Positions 58,301 to 64,000 of a stretch of DNA of 64,000 nt are shown one piece after another. Source of the stretch: Sinotaia quadrata (lineage: Eukaryota; Mollusca; Gastropoda; Architaenioglossa; Viviparidae). The notes under the pieces are model-generated. The model searched no databases. It worked only from the letters and a program-made list of their open reading frames with translations, and was not told where the DNA came from. Position numbers and translations under genes: made by a program. The stretch is taken from positions 24,941,201 through 25,005,200 of the forward strand of contig CM054184.1 in NCBI GenBank assembly GCA_028829895.1, in the 5' to 3' direction. The number at the start of each line of letters is the position of its first letter. Positions within the stretch are counted from its first letter, which is position 1.

Positions 58301-60892
58301 CAAAGATGGTAAAAGAAATAATATTTTTGTTAATGATACATATATTATAGCTGAAAACAATGCAGATATATTGTAGCATGGGTGATCAGACAATACTAGT
58401 GATAAAGAAAAGTGAGGCTTTTTGAGCAGATATGGTGTGTATGTTTGTATGTGTGTGTTTTGATAGCAGTTTACCATCACCAATGAAGCTTGCATTGATC
58501 ATTTCATCATCAGATGTTTTCTGATCTGGAGTGCTCCAGTGGGACCCATAGCCTCAAACTTATGTTTGAGGTGGAAGGTGGGAGGGTTGGTGGAAGGGGG
58601 TGAATAAGTTTACACCAGTTTGGCACACACTCTCAACTGCCTTCTGTCGGTGGATTGCCGAGTAGATATTTATACAATAGCAATTTATCTACAGTTGCAT
58701 GGATGTATGAATGCAGGTGTGCACGCATGTGTGTATGTGTGTGAGAGAGAGAGAGAGAGTTAGGTGGGAAAGCAGTATATGAGAAGTATATGATTAATAA
58801 CCAACTAAATATGTAGCCTTCTCATGTGGTCAGTTCAAAACAAAAATGTAGTAGAAGAATTGTCACAGCTAAAGGCAAATAGGTGTCCCACTGAATGAAC
58901 ATTACCTAGAGGAGAGAAGAATGACTTCCTAATGAAATAATATGAAACTTATTAGGTTCTCAGAGATAAGCCTGTTTTTTGCACAAATGAGATGGCAACT
59001 TTTCATGTTGAGTCTTCTAGTTAAAAAAATAACACTTTAACACATGCATGAGAACAGTCACTTCCATTCCTCTCACCTATCTGATGAAAACACTGATTGT
59101 ACAAAATAGAGAGAGAGCATTTTTCAAATTAATCTAGTCTCAATGACCTGCCTTTGCAGTAAATAAGAAACCTGATGCAGGGCATTAGTAATGATTTAAA
59201 ATGTGTGTATGTTTGACATACCAAAACAACATAATCCCTCCAGCTGCTAAAAAAAAAGTGCACATCTATTAGAGATAATCAGAAATAAATTATAAAGAAG
59301 TAGGCATTAGTGTGACTGTAATTATGCATAGTATGACGAAGGAAACATCTGATGAAAATGAATTGCAAGTAGGAGCAATTTTCATACTCTTCACATCAGA
59401 AATAAGTTTATAAGATTTCTATGACCATCATATATATACCATATTTTTATATACACAATAAATAATTTCAAACATATTTAAACAAATGTATCATTGCACT
59501 AATAGAAAAAGTGTGGAGGGGCACATAACCATTAAGTAATCAGCAACAACTTCTTCTGCCTCCAAGCCACTGACAACTTAATTTTGCCAAAGCACTTTCC
59601 ATCTTCAAAGTATTGGTATGCCAAAAAAAATATTCCAGTTTGATAAATGAAGAAATACTACTCAAACATCCACCCCAAAATGGAAGACCACAAGTTGTAA
59701 TCATTGCTCATATGTGATATGCCTATAGGAATTTATTAGATGGAAGTTTGGAACTCACAAGAGTCTAAAGAGAAAAGATTTTCATCTATAATGGTCTGTG
59801 GCTCAAAATAAAATACAAAATTGCAGTGGAACCTCCAGGAAAAGAGACAGGTTGGTCACCCTAAGACCACCTGGAGACAATCCTGTGAGGAGGAAATGAA
59901 GAGCTGCAACCTGTCGTGGGGTGAACTGAAAAAGGCACCCAGAATCGAGTGCGCTGGAGAACTGTTGTCAAGGCCCTTTGTTCCATGGGGAATCCAAGGA
60001 GATAAGCAAGCAATTCTTACAAATTTGTGGTAAATGGTGGAATAACAAAGTTAACTCTCTTGCTGGTTACAGATAAATAGATATATAGTTTTAAGTAGGA
60101 TACTTAATGGTTGCACTGACAAGTGTTGTTAGTAGCAAGATGCTTGATGATTCTGGAATAGCAGCTGGTGAATGGTGACTGGCAGCAGTGTTATCCCTTA
60201 GTGTAGGCTTTGGCACACAAATTGATAAGTGGATGTGCTTGCTTTTGTAGGCAAACAGGTAGTATACAGTGTCCACAAAAAAATGTTTCTCAATGCAATC
60301 ATTGATGGTTCTTTCAGCTAGATACTTTTGATCATTATAGGTGTACAAGAGAACAGATATACTGTATTTATACACAAAACAAATGATAACAGCTCTCTCT
60401 TGTGTATGAGTTTCTGACTGACAAGTTAGTACTTTGATGTTTGTTCAGGTTTGTGATGACCATATTTACCTTACTATGTGTTTCACAATAATATAGTTTA
60501 CATTCAGTTCAACATGACATATGACCATATTTATCTTGAAGTGCTTCACAATAATATAGTTTAGTTTCCTTGGTGAAGAACTATGTATTGTAAATACAAT
60601 TTTTTAATGCCAATCCAATTATATATACAACAACTTGTACAGCATAAAAATGTCAAAGAAAATTGGGTAAAGAGAAAACAAATCAGGGGTGGAGGTATGA
60701 TAGTTTACATTACATCAAATGGTATATAAGTTGTAACATAACAAAAGTATCTCATAATTTTATACTTTGTACCATTATCTTGAGACCAGTGTCTATATAT
60801 GCATGTCACTTACCTCATAATTTGCCAGATAAGGGAAACGTTTGCCCAGTGCCTTCATGTTGACATGCATATCCAGACGCAAACGAATTGGT
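29624..60892 (-). CDS. Aldehyde oxidase-like molybdenum hydroxylase, C-terminal part (13 exons, 5' end outside window)
   Basis: Thirteen exons (60814-60892, 57938-58052, 55182-55262, 52560-52669, 49882-49995, 44677-44838, 41075-41203, 39542-39672, 39055-39186, 36970-37093, 33896-33992, 31010-31117, 29624-29697) have GT-AG borders and compatible phases and give 484 residues ending in TAA. The protein matches the molybdopterin-binding domain of the xanthine oxidase family, which hydroxylates aldehydes or purines in the cytosol. Visible family blocks are RPIRLRLD, HMDNAYY, NTACRSPG, ENRWKKRGL, QHGGIEVGQG, LNPEIDIGQLEGGFMMGLGY and AGEPPL; the last carries the catalytic Glu. Relative to bovine XDH, Arg880 aligns with Phe and Phe914 with Pro, which argues for aldehyde oxidase; the RxPG form is typical of insect aldehyde oxidases. 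Family members are about 1300 residues, so roughly the first 800 lie beyond 64000. The exact paralogue is not resolved. Confidence 0.95.
29698..31009 (-). other. Intron w12-w13
   Basis: 1312 bp of AT-rich sequence; I see no repeat, element or other exon in it. Confidence 0.85.
31010..31117 (-). CDS. Aldehyde oxidase-like exon w12 (catalytic Glu)
   Basis: 108 bp: AGEPPLMMASSALFAIKHAI and then EAARAEIQQDTFFPL. The Glu of GEPPL is the general base equivalent to Glu1261 of bovine xanthine dehydrogenase and is intact, so the active site is not obviously dead. Borders are tttcAG and A|GTAAGT. Confidence 0.97.
31399..31605. repeat. Two-unit direct repeat, period about 102 bp
   Basis: TTTACATGGAGCTTAACATT begins both units, which continue through a CTTCAG...CAATTCTCAATCCTATTT block. 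Confidence 0.9.
31798..31972. repeat. Three-unit 57-bp tandem repeat
   Basis: Units start at about 31801, 31858 and 31915 (ATACTTGAGACCCAGTCTG). A reverse-strand open frame through it is only a by-product of the repeat. Confidence 0.95.
33896..33992 (-). CDS. Aldehyde oxidase-like exon w11
   Basis: 97 bp: EYKPPLPKELPVDFRITLLK and then NPNGVLRSK, matching the YK.P.....P..FR..LL....N..GV..SK block. It ends on one base of a split codon with donor A|GTAAGA. Confidence 0.95.
33993..36969 (-). other. Intron w10-w11
   Basis: 2977 bp, AT-rich. The only structure seen is a direct duplication at 36831-36965, ending next to the donor of exon w10. Confidence 0.85.
36831..36965. repeat. Direct duplication beside exon w10 donor
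   Basis: ACAGATATATTTGAAAAAC plus the following ACACACTATTAAACTATTAA occurs twice, with small ACTATTAA expansions between. Confidence 0.85.
36970..37093 (-). CDS. Aldehyde oxidase-like exon w10 (IDIGQLEGGFMMGLGY)
   Basis: 124 bp: (S)LNPEIDIGQLEGGFMMGLGY and then LTEKIKYDPDTG to TW. This is the most conserved signature of the family (LNP.IDIGQ.EG.F..GLG). The acceptor is gcataAG and the donor TGG|GTATTT. Confidence 0.97.
37474..38082 (+). repeat. Dispersed repeat family, internally deleted copy (copy 1)
   Basis: 609 bp in the same orientation as copy 2. Both outer parts match, but about 380 bp corresponding to 42375-42755 are missing. The junction lies near 37970. Confidence 0.8.
38424..38580. 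repeat. Three-unit 53-bp tandem repeat
   Basis: Units start at 38424, 38477 and 38530 with TTAACATTTGGCACTG and include CAGGATACAAGAAGACAC. Confidence 0.9.
39055..39186 (-). CDS. Aldehyde oxidase-like exon w9
   Basis: 132 bp: TNPYDQSDFHYNVYAATVLE followed by VELDVLTGQSQINRVDML and YDCGN. This matches the family's YG.A..EVE.D.LTG......D.....G block. The donor is AACAG|GTTAGC. The intron before it is only 355 bp, the shortest in the gene part seen here. Confidence 0.95.
39187..39541 (-). other. Intron w8-w9
   Basis: 355 bp, AT-rich, with no repeat or other feature seen apart from a TA run at the donor. Confidence 0.9.
39542..39672 (-). CDS. Aldehyde oxidase-like exon w8
   Basis: 131 bp: GVIQCCQTLKSRMAPVK, then WQHLVTECFRMGIDLTAHA and TA of a split Tyr codon. 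The acceptor is tttcAG. The donor TA|GTATATAT is weak and A/T-rich but is forced by phase and by the in-frame TAG created if the exon is read through. Confidence 0.92.
39673..41074 (-). other. Intron w7-w8
   Basis: 1402 bp. The first 500 nt after the donor are an eight-unit tandem array that copies the splice-donor region (40565-41074). The remaining 900 nt show nothing recognisable. Confidence 0.85.
40565..41085 (-). repeat. 57-60-bp minisatellite that copies the exon w7 splice donor
   Basis: Eight units follow the authentic donor on the transcribed strand. Four carry the exact 13-mer CTGTATGGTAAGG that spans the exon end and 5' splice site (40604-40616, 40720-40732, 40833-40845, 40951-40963), one has a single change (40662-40674), and three are a variant with AAAGTAAGG (near 40777, 40891 and 41010). 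The authentic site is 41069-41081. Confidence 0.9.
41075..41203 (-). CDS. Aldehyde oxidase-like exon w7
   Basis: 129 bp, 43 codons: AAQVCAYELDVPMSLIRVKK and then LTGGSITSELNCM. The TGGSI.SE block is typical of aldehyde oxidases, where xanthine dehydrogenase has PTAASVS. The donor ATG|GTAAGG is the first unit of a tandem array that repeats the end of this exon and its splice site through the intron. Confidence 0.95.
41686..41762 (-). mobile_element. hAT/MITE terminal remnant
   Basis: On the minus strand it begins CAGGGTTTCTCAACTGGGAT and continues with CTAGGATTTCCTGAGAGGTTG. This CAGGGTTCTCAAC...AACCCTAGGGTTCC style of end is familiar from non-autonomous hAT elements. No partner end is seen nearby, so it is a fragment. 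Confidence 0.4.
41803..41876. repeat. (GATA)n microsatellite
   Basis: About 17 tetranucleotides directly abutting the 5' end of the dispersed repeat copy 2. Confidence 0.95.
41876..42857 (+). repeat. Dispersed repeat family, full copy (copy 2)
   Basis: 982 bp starting GCCAACACC right after a (GATA)n tract and ending AGTTTCCAG...TTTTTT. It is homologous over its length to copies at 37474-38082 and, reversed, at 13938-14947. Shared blocks include CTTGGTGGATATGCAGGCAC and GGAAAGGCTGCTTATTCCCT. It has no coding capacity and no inverted termini I can see. Its type is unknown (non-autonomous element). Confidence 0.8.
43486..44200. repeat. 11-unit 64/65-bp minisatellite
   Basis: Units begin TTTTCATCATTCAACACAAG and contain CTGGACTAGCCTGAGATT. 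Spacing is 61-65 bp; units ending GGTACAAG are 65 bp and those ending GGACAAG are 64 bp. The first two units are the most diverged. Confidence 0.95.
44677..44838 (-). CDS. Aldehyde oxidase-like exon w6 (ENRWKKRG / GGIEVGQG)
   Basis: 162 bp, 54 codons, the longest exon in the window. ENRWKKRGLSLVPTRFGIYW leads to the molybdopterin-contacting block IQHGGIEVGQGINTK, which in xanthine dehydrogenase reads THGGTEMGQGLHTK. Borders are ctttAG and AAG|GTTAAC. Confidence 0.96.
46050..48262. other. CpG-rich insert of unknown type inside an intron
   Basis: About 2.2 kb with frequent CpG and higher GC, sharply different from the CpG-poor intron around it. It contains a GAGAA-rich purine tract (47218-47345), a possible LTR (47123-48200) and an imperfect hairpin at 48204-48250. 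No transposon protein is recognised. The edges are judged by eye from composition. Confidence 0.5.
47123..48200 (+). mobile_element. Possible solo LTR or LTR-leader fragment
   Basis: The stretch starts TGTTGTCACG and ends CCTACA, giving TG...CA ends over 1078 bp. It has an AATAAA at 47959-47964 and is followed at once by TGGCGTCGAC, which could be a primer-binding site. No second LTR, tract of polypurine before the start, or target duplication is clear. A Helitron-like end (hairpin just after 48200) is an alternative. Confidence 0.3.
48331..48428. repeat. Two-unit 51-bp repeat
   Basis: GGGAAGARTGTAGCAT and TTTAATTTAATAAGAGAATG are repeated at 48331 and 48382, directly after the CpG-rich insert. 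Confidence 0.85.
49761..49821. repeat. Perfect 61-bp palindrome (30-bp arms, 1-nt spacer)
   Basis: Arm 49761-49790 (begins CAGAAGACAGTTGGG) is the exact reverse complement of 49792-49821, separated by a single T. It lies 61-121 nt upstream of the donor end of exon w5 in window order, that is inside... more exactly, between exon w5 (49882) and the intron side towards w6. Symmetry stops at both outer edges. Confidence 0.95.
49882..49995 (-). CDS. Aldehyde oxidase-like exon w5
   Basis: 114 bp in phase 0, 38 codons, reading TTATGMKLDYCNIKDVV and ending VIQFNQ. This is the variable linker that precedes ENRWKKRG in the family. A perfect 61-bp palindrome lies 60 nt inside the downstream intron. Confidence 0.9.
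50902..50948. repeat. (GT)n/(GC)n microsatellite
   Basis: A GT run ending in GCGCGCAC. Confidence 0.95.
51039..51825 (+). mobile_element. hAT-type remnant with BED zinc-finger start
   Basis: A plus-strand ORF at 51434-51535 encodes MGKTSSVWSHAKRLDSDTTK followed by CNLCDEILSAKGD and a stop. W, D and the C..C pair match the N-terminal BED zinc finger of hAT transposases; the His half is lost after the TGA. Subterminal inverted repeats frame it: 51091-51112 and 51795-51814 match when one is reversed, centred on AATGGGTACCTGT. The left end (TAGTGGTGCC at 51039) looks like a hAT terminus. The true right end and the 8-bp target duplication are not certain. No other transposase part is present. Confidence 0.65.
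51892..51955. repeat. Interrupted (CA)n microsatellite
   Basis: CA runs separated by ACCATA and AGACATACATAA. Confidence 0.9.
52560..52669 (-). CDS. Aldehyde oxidase-like exon w4
   Basis: 110 bp. The first GT completes the split Gly codon. It reads SLPAQFIMESIMEHVAKSL and then TEVRKINFFEKGQ, matching the helix after the RGFG/RxPG loop and the family's EVR.KN....G block. The acceptor is tttcAG and the donor CAG|GTACAT. Confidence 0.94.
53295..54519 (+). mobile_element. piggyBac element copy 1, short internally deleted copy with both ends
   Basis: TTAA at 53291-53294 and 54520-54523 flank a 1225-bp element, matching piggyBac's TTAA target duplication. The left end reads CCTATTCCCTGACAG and the right end is an imperfect inverted copy (TCAAGGAAAGAG against TCAGGGAATAGG). 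The inside is clearly homologous to copy 2 from the first base through the acidic N-terminal coding region (MEVDPDPQIQNEWN) to a decayed piece (YLAIDRCLVYLQYLTSKPVK) like the AIDE...KP.K..IK block of PGBD-type transposases. Sequence after that, including the C-terminal catalytic motif present in copy 2, is missing. Confidence 0.85.
54564..54653. repeat. (GT)n microsatellite
   Basis: About 90 bp of GT with rare interruptions, just after piggyBac copy 1. Confidence 0.95.
55182..55262 (-). CDS. Aldehyde oxidase-like exon w3
   Basis: 81 bp encoding AYYCENWKLTPIGVKTN and then NTACRSPG. The Arg of CRSPG corresponds to Arg912 of bovine XDH and the Pro occupies the Phe914 position. The acceptor tttcAG sits 17 nt from a (TG)n tract of about 36 nt on the transcribed strand; the donor is CCAG|GTTAGT. 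Confidence 0.93.
55280..55315. repeat. (CA)n microsatellite next to exon w3 acceptor
   Basis: About 18 dinucleotides, (TG)n on the transcribed strand, 17 nt from the exon. It largely replaces the usual polypyrimidine tract. Confidence 0.95.
56222..56470. repeat. Nested direct duplication
   Basis: TATGCTTTCTCTCAATATTA to TTCAATAGAAATATAAG occurs twice, with a shorter third copy of the GTCTGACTTTA...TTCAATAGAAATATAAG part between them. Confidence 0.9.
57938..58052 (-). CDS. Aldehyde oxidase-like exon w2
   Basis: 115 bp in phase 0, encoding VGFTDDGKLNGVRINYYADCGY and then MYSHMDN. The acceptor is gcatAG. The donor is AATG|GTGTGT, a weak 5' splice site whose position is fixed by the required GCT (Ala) codon across the junction. 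The Phe just before MYSHMDN aligns with the purine-contacting Arg880 of xanthine dehydrogenase. Confidence 0.92.
58053..60813 (-). other. Intron w1-w2
   Basis: 2761 bp. It contains the tail of a non-LTR retrotransposon ORF (59821-60005, plus strand), a short (GA)n at 58742-58759, and a small hairpin around 58552-58572. The rest is AT-rich without recognisable features. Confidence 0.85.
59821..60005 (+). mobile_element. 3' end of a LINE (non-LTR retrotransposon) ORF2
   Basis: The plus strand reads WNLQEKRQVGHPKTTWRQSC, then EEEM...LSWGELKK, then after a frameshift near 59935 NRVRWRTVVKALCSMGNPRR and TAA at 60003-60005. The pattern W.pqGKR..GRPKTTWRR..E.E.....W.e....A.dR..WR..V.ALC is the common C-terminal tail of RT proteins from invertebrate LINEs. 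RT itself is absent, so this is a 5'-truncated insertion. Confidence 0.75.
60814..60892 (-). CDS. Aldehyde oxidase-like exon w1 (first in window)
   Basis: 79 bp. The acceptor is ttttatAG and the donor GAG|GTAAGTGAC. It begins with the third base of a codon, so the previous exon must end in phase 2. It reads RPIRLRLDMHVNMK and then FPYLANYE, matching the family block around RPVRCMLDR...HPFLARYKV. The exon before it should carry the GGGFGGK-type motif; I found no such motif up to 64000. Confidence 0.93.
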
Positions 60893-61274
60893 CTATAAAA
60901 GATTTAAAATGTTAATTACATCTGCAGATTAAAGTTTACACAATTATATTACTGCTTGTCTAAGTTTTCCATTATTAATAAAGCATCAATAACAACAAAA
61001 TTAAAGTGATACAAACACCTTCCTGCTTCTGATTATAAACAACATGCAGACTTTGTCATGAAAGATGTCACCACCATCGCCCACTTTCTGGTCAAAAGGG
61101 GAGATAATGGCTCACCAGCAACTCACCGGGCCTTGTGTAGATGTTATGACAAGTGCCCACATACAAAATGTAACCAAGGTATTTGTTTCGATGAAGTTTT
61201 TATTATGTATGCAGGGTTATGAGCAGGCTGGCATGTGTGTATGCATGAGTGTACGTGGATATGTGAACAACAAC

Positions 61275-61333
61275 AACTGAAAAGCTATGATACCCATTGC
61301 TTTCTATTGCTTTTTTATCATAGCTTTTCAGTT
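61275..61333. repeat. Hairpin with perfect 18-bp stem
   Basis: 61275-61292 (AACTGAAAAGCTATGATA) is exactly complementary to 61316-61333 with a 23-nt loop. Function unknown; the stem is shorter than a typical pre-miRNA. Confidence 0.8.
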
Positions 61334-62368
61334 ACATTCTGTAGAAATTTTTTTTATAAATTTAATTATTATTATACATATCGAACATAATTTGTTTTAT
61401 ACATAAAGTTACATTGCACTTTTGTACAGTATAAGTTTGTTGTGCATTTTTATTTTGATATGATCTTTTTCTCTTAGAGGAAGACAGAGACAGATACTAA
61501 GAGAGAGAGAGACAGAAACTAAAAATAAAATAAACATTAAAATCGATATGTTCATTCTTTAAACTATTGAGGTATTTCAATTTTTAACTAGCTGATTTTG
61601 CAACTTCAACAGTATATTGATTTCTTAGTATTTTGAACAGATGCGTCTGTAATGAAACTATAAAATACCATCTTAACTTTTGTTATCATCTATTATCACC
61701 ATATTAAAAAGTTGAAAATAATTGGTCTATCTACCATATGGTGCAAAGTATATTAAAATGTGTAAATCTCTAGGCCTGTTTGAATATAAAAAAATTACAT
61801 TTCTCCAACTAAAACCACTGATGACAAACACAAAGTAAATCACAATTTTAAATGATAAGCAAATTTAAATAGAACTAAATTTAGACTTTCAGTTTTATTC
61901 ACTTCTGCTGTTTGATTGTGGTTTCTATAACATCAAATAAAGAAAATCCTCATTTCAGAACAATTTTTATAATCTTTATATTTATTTCTATACAATAACC
62001 TTGAACATCATGTTTTCTGTGTATACTGAAAGTAAACTATTTCAATTAATCCTCTAACCAAATAAACTTTTGAGTAATCTGAAAAACACATTAATACCTC
62101 ATAGAGTCTTTAGTTTCTTGAATACTTACACATGTGCAGGCAGGTCAAATGTTGGATAAATGAAATTTTTTAAAAGGAAGTTATCAGAAGAGAAATGCAA
62201 GGGGAACTAAGAAAATAATTTGTACATAAAAATTGTATGATTGTCTCCCTTTACTTTCATGTGCATACAACTGTATTAAGAATGTATGATCATACACATA
62301 CACCCATAGTGCATACCTCAAGAACATAATTGGTGTATGTCAAAGCAGAAAAAGGTTAAGGTCATTAA

Positions 62369-64000
62369 CCAGTTCCCTGACAGAAGCATGCCAGAACACA
62401 CTGGTTTCATAATTATAGAAGCTTGTTTATTTCCACACTGCTTTCTCAACTATATGAGCATGAATATCCACAATGCTTTCTCAATTACATACGTGCATCT
62501 CAGCACATTTTTTCAAAATAGTTGGTTTTGTACACCAAAAGGCTGATTTTTAAACCAATTGGAACTTTGTTCATTTTCAAATCAGTTTATGATGTCAACA
62601 TGCATTGCTTATTCAAAAATATTTCTTTTAAATTGATTTTACCCAGGTTGGCCTCTTTTGTGCCATGTGCTAATCAGAAAATGGCAGCCACATGTCATAG
62701 AAGTACTGAGTCCCATCGATTTTGCTTCAATCCAGTGAAGAAGGATCATTTATGGGTTTCAGATGCAGACAGATCATGATTTGAATGCAGATGAGAGTGA
62801 GAATGAAAGTGATATTGTTTTTAATCAAGACATTAGACTCTGACACAGAAGTAGATCCAGACCTGTTGATTCAAATTGACAATGAATGGAATGCATATCT
62901 TCATACACTATTTATTGTCAATGATTTTAATTCAGCTAGTACAGGAGCTTGTATTTCCAAACAGATTCAATATTATGACTACAATAATTATTGGATTATT
63001 TTTCTTTGTTATTTTCTGAAGACACTGTCCATAACACCAAAAGATACTCCATATTTCAACAAGATGTCCATACATGTACCAACTTTGAGCAGACAACACT
63101 AACAGAGATAAAAGTATATATTGCATGCAATATTTTGATGGGCTTCTCTCAGTTACCAGAGACTGATCTCTAATGGTCTGCAGATCCTTTTATCAACAGT
63201 TGGCATAAAATTGTTCTTTGCATTGTTTTATCAGTCTGACTTCATCAGTGACAGATGGGCAGAGCCAACCAGAGGAGATCTGAACTTTTATCACTTATAC
63301 AAAGTGAAAGGAGTGATGGATACTTGAGCAAATATATTTGCTGCTACACTCATACCTTGGCATCAGCTGCAATAGATAGACCAATAATTCATTTTATCAG
63401 GTATCTTGTATATCTACAGTATATGCCATCAAAACCAGTCAAGTGTGTTATTAAAGTGTGAATACTCTGTGACAGATGCACTGCATATTTGTGCAGTTCA
63501 AAATTTACCTTGGCCATGAAAATCCCTAGCCAGTGCCTAATGGACTTGGTCATTATGTTGTCACAAAGCTGTCAGCAGACTTAGACTTAATAACTTATGG
63601 AAGATTTGCTTGAGAGAGGGCTGTATGCCTATGAAACTAAAAGATGGTGAAGAAAAGGTTTTCCACAAGAGTTGAATTGGGTGTAAATCTACAACAAGGT
63701 GAAAAGTAAAATTCTGAGGAAAAGAAACAGTAATCTGACCACAGTGGCGTGGCAGGATAAAAAAAAAAAGTGGTCATCCTGTCAACTTCAATGGCCCAAC
63801 CTCCATGCAACAAGCTTACCGATGCATCCTCGGACACAATGGAACTCATCAACCTGTTCTCCAGCCGCAAAACCTCTTTGACTACAATGCTCACATGAAT
63901 GGGGTGGACATTCATGACCAGAAGAGAATGAAGTATGACTGTGGGTGGAATTCAAAGAAGGCCTGGATATACATTTTTTTGTTTTCTAGTAAATTATGCC
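62369..64000 (+). mobile_element. piggyBac element copy 2, degraded transposase, runs off window
   Basis: It starts right after a TTAA (62365-62368) with CCAGTTCCCTGACAG, the same terminus as copy 1. Degraded transposase reading runs from about 62785. An acidic N-terminal stretch (DSDTEVDPD) is followed by the block TEIKVYIACNILMGFSQLP, which resembles the piggyBac EM.AFLG..ILMG...LP motif. Later come SKPVKCVIKV, LLERGLYAYET, and near 63885 MNGVDIHDQKRMKYDCG, the HDQ-type C-terminal catalytic-Asp motif. Stops and frameshifts break the frame, and the block that should carry the middle catalytic Asp is not recognisable, so it cannot be autonomous. It lies in an aldehyde oxidase-like intron in opposite orientation. 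Confidence 0.85.

Larger units (their letters stand above)
60893..64000 (-). other. Intron upstream of exon w1 (incomplete)
   Basis: More than 3.1 kb of intron with no exon of the family. It holds an 18-bp-stem hairpin at 61275-61333 and, from 62369 to the window edge, a piggyBac copy in the opposite orientation to the gene. A phase-compatible cryptic exon at 62130-62206 is discussed separately. Confidence 0.8.

Noticed and set aside
58067..58495. 142-codon minus-strand frame rich in Phe, Leu and Ser
   Set aside because: It begins inside exon w2's upstream intron on the same strand, has no family match and looks like AT-rich chance; it is not joined by splice sites to the gene.
61275..61333. 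microRNA gene
   Set aside because: An 18-bp stem is shorter than a usual precursor and there is no expression evidence; kept only as a hairpin.

Overview
The window is eukaryotic, AT-rich and repeat-dense. It looks like an invertebrate and most probably a lophotrochozoan such as a mollusc. That placement is inferred from the style of the one recognisable gene, long (mostly 1.3-5 kb) GT-AG introns, many microsatellites and minisatellites, and a mix of piggyBac, hAT, Helitron, Gypsy and LINE debris. The species cannot be fixed from sequence alone.

The only host gene I can support is on the minus strand, 60892 down to 29624. Thirteen consecutive exons, all with GT-AG borders and compatible phases, encode the C-terminal 484 residues of a molybdenum-cofactor hydroxylase of the aldehyde oxidase/xanthine dehydrogenase family. 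Residues diagnostic for xanthine dehydrogenase are replaced, so aldehyde oxidase is the better call. The 5' part of the gene, which would carry the Fe-S and FAD domains and the start of the molybdenum domain, lies beyond position 64000. The introns hold most of the mobile elements: two related piggyBac copies, a hAT remnant with a BED zinc finger, a LINE tail, two copies of a dispersed repeat of about 1 kb, a CpG-rich insert of about 2.2 kb, and several minisatellites. One minisatellite has multiplied a segment that carries the exon's own 5' splice site.

Positions 1-25830 contain no host gene that I can recognise. This part is built of minisatellite arrays: a 43-bp array, a 54/50-bp satellite, 65-, 62-, 59/57-, 62- and 48/52-bp arrays, one of them with an exact 350-bp six-monomer higher-order repeat. 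It also holds a Helitron helicase fragment, a GC-rich duplicated motif, a tRNA-like SINE candidate, an inverted copy of the dispersed repeat, a MITE, and a decayed Gypsy element in which integrase lies upstream of reverse transcriptase. From 25832 to the gene's stop codon the DNA is unusually poor in CpG, as is most of the gene body. Positions 1-25830 are visibly richer in CpG, which suggests a DNA-methylation domain edge near the Gypsy remnant.
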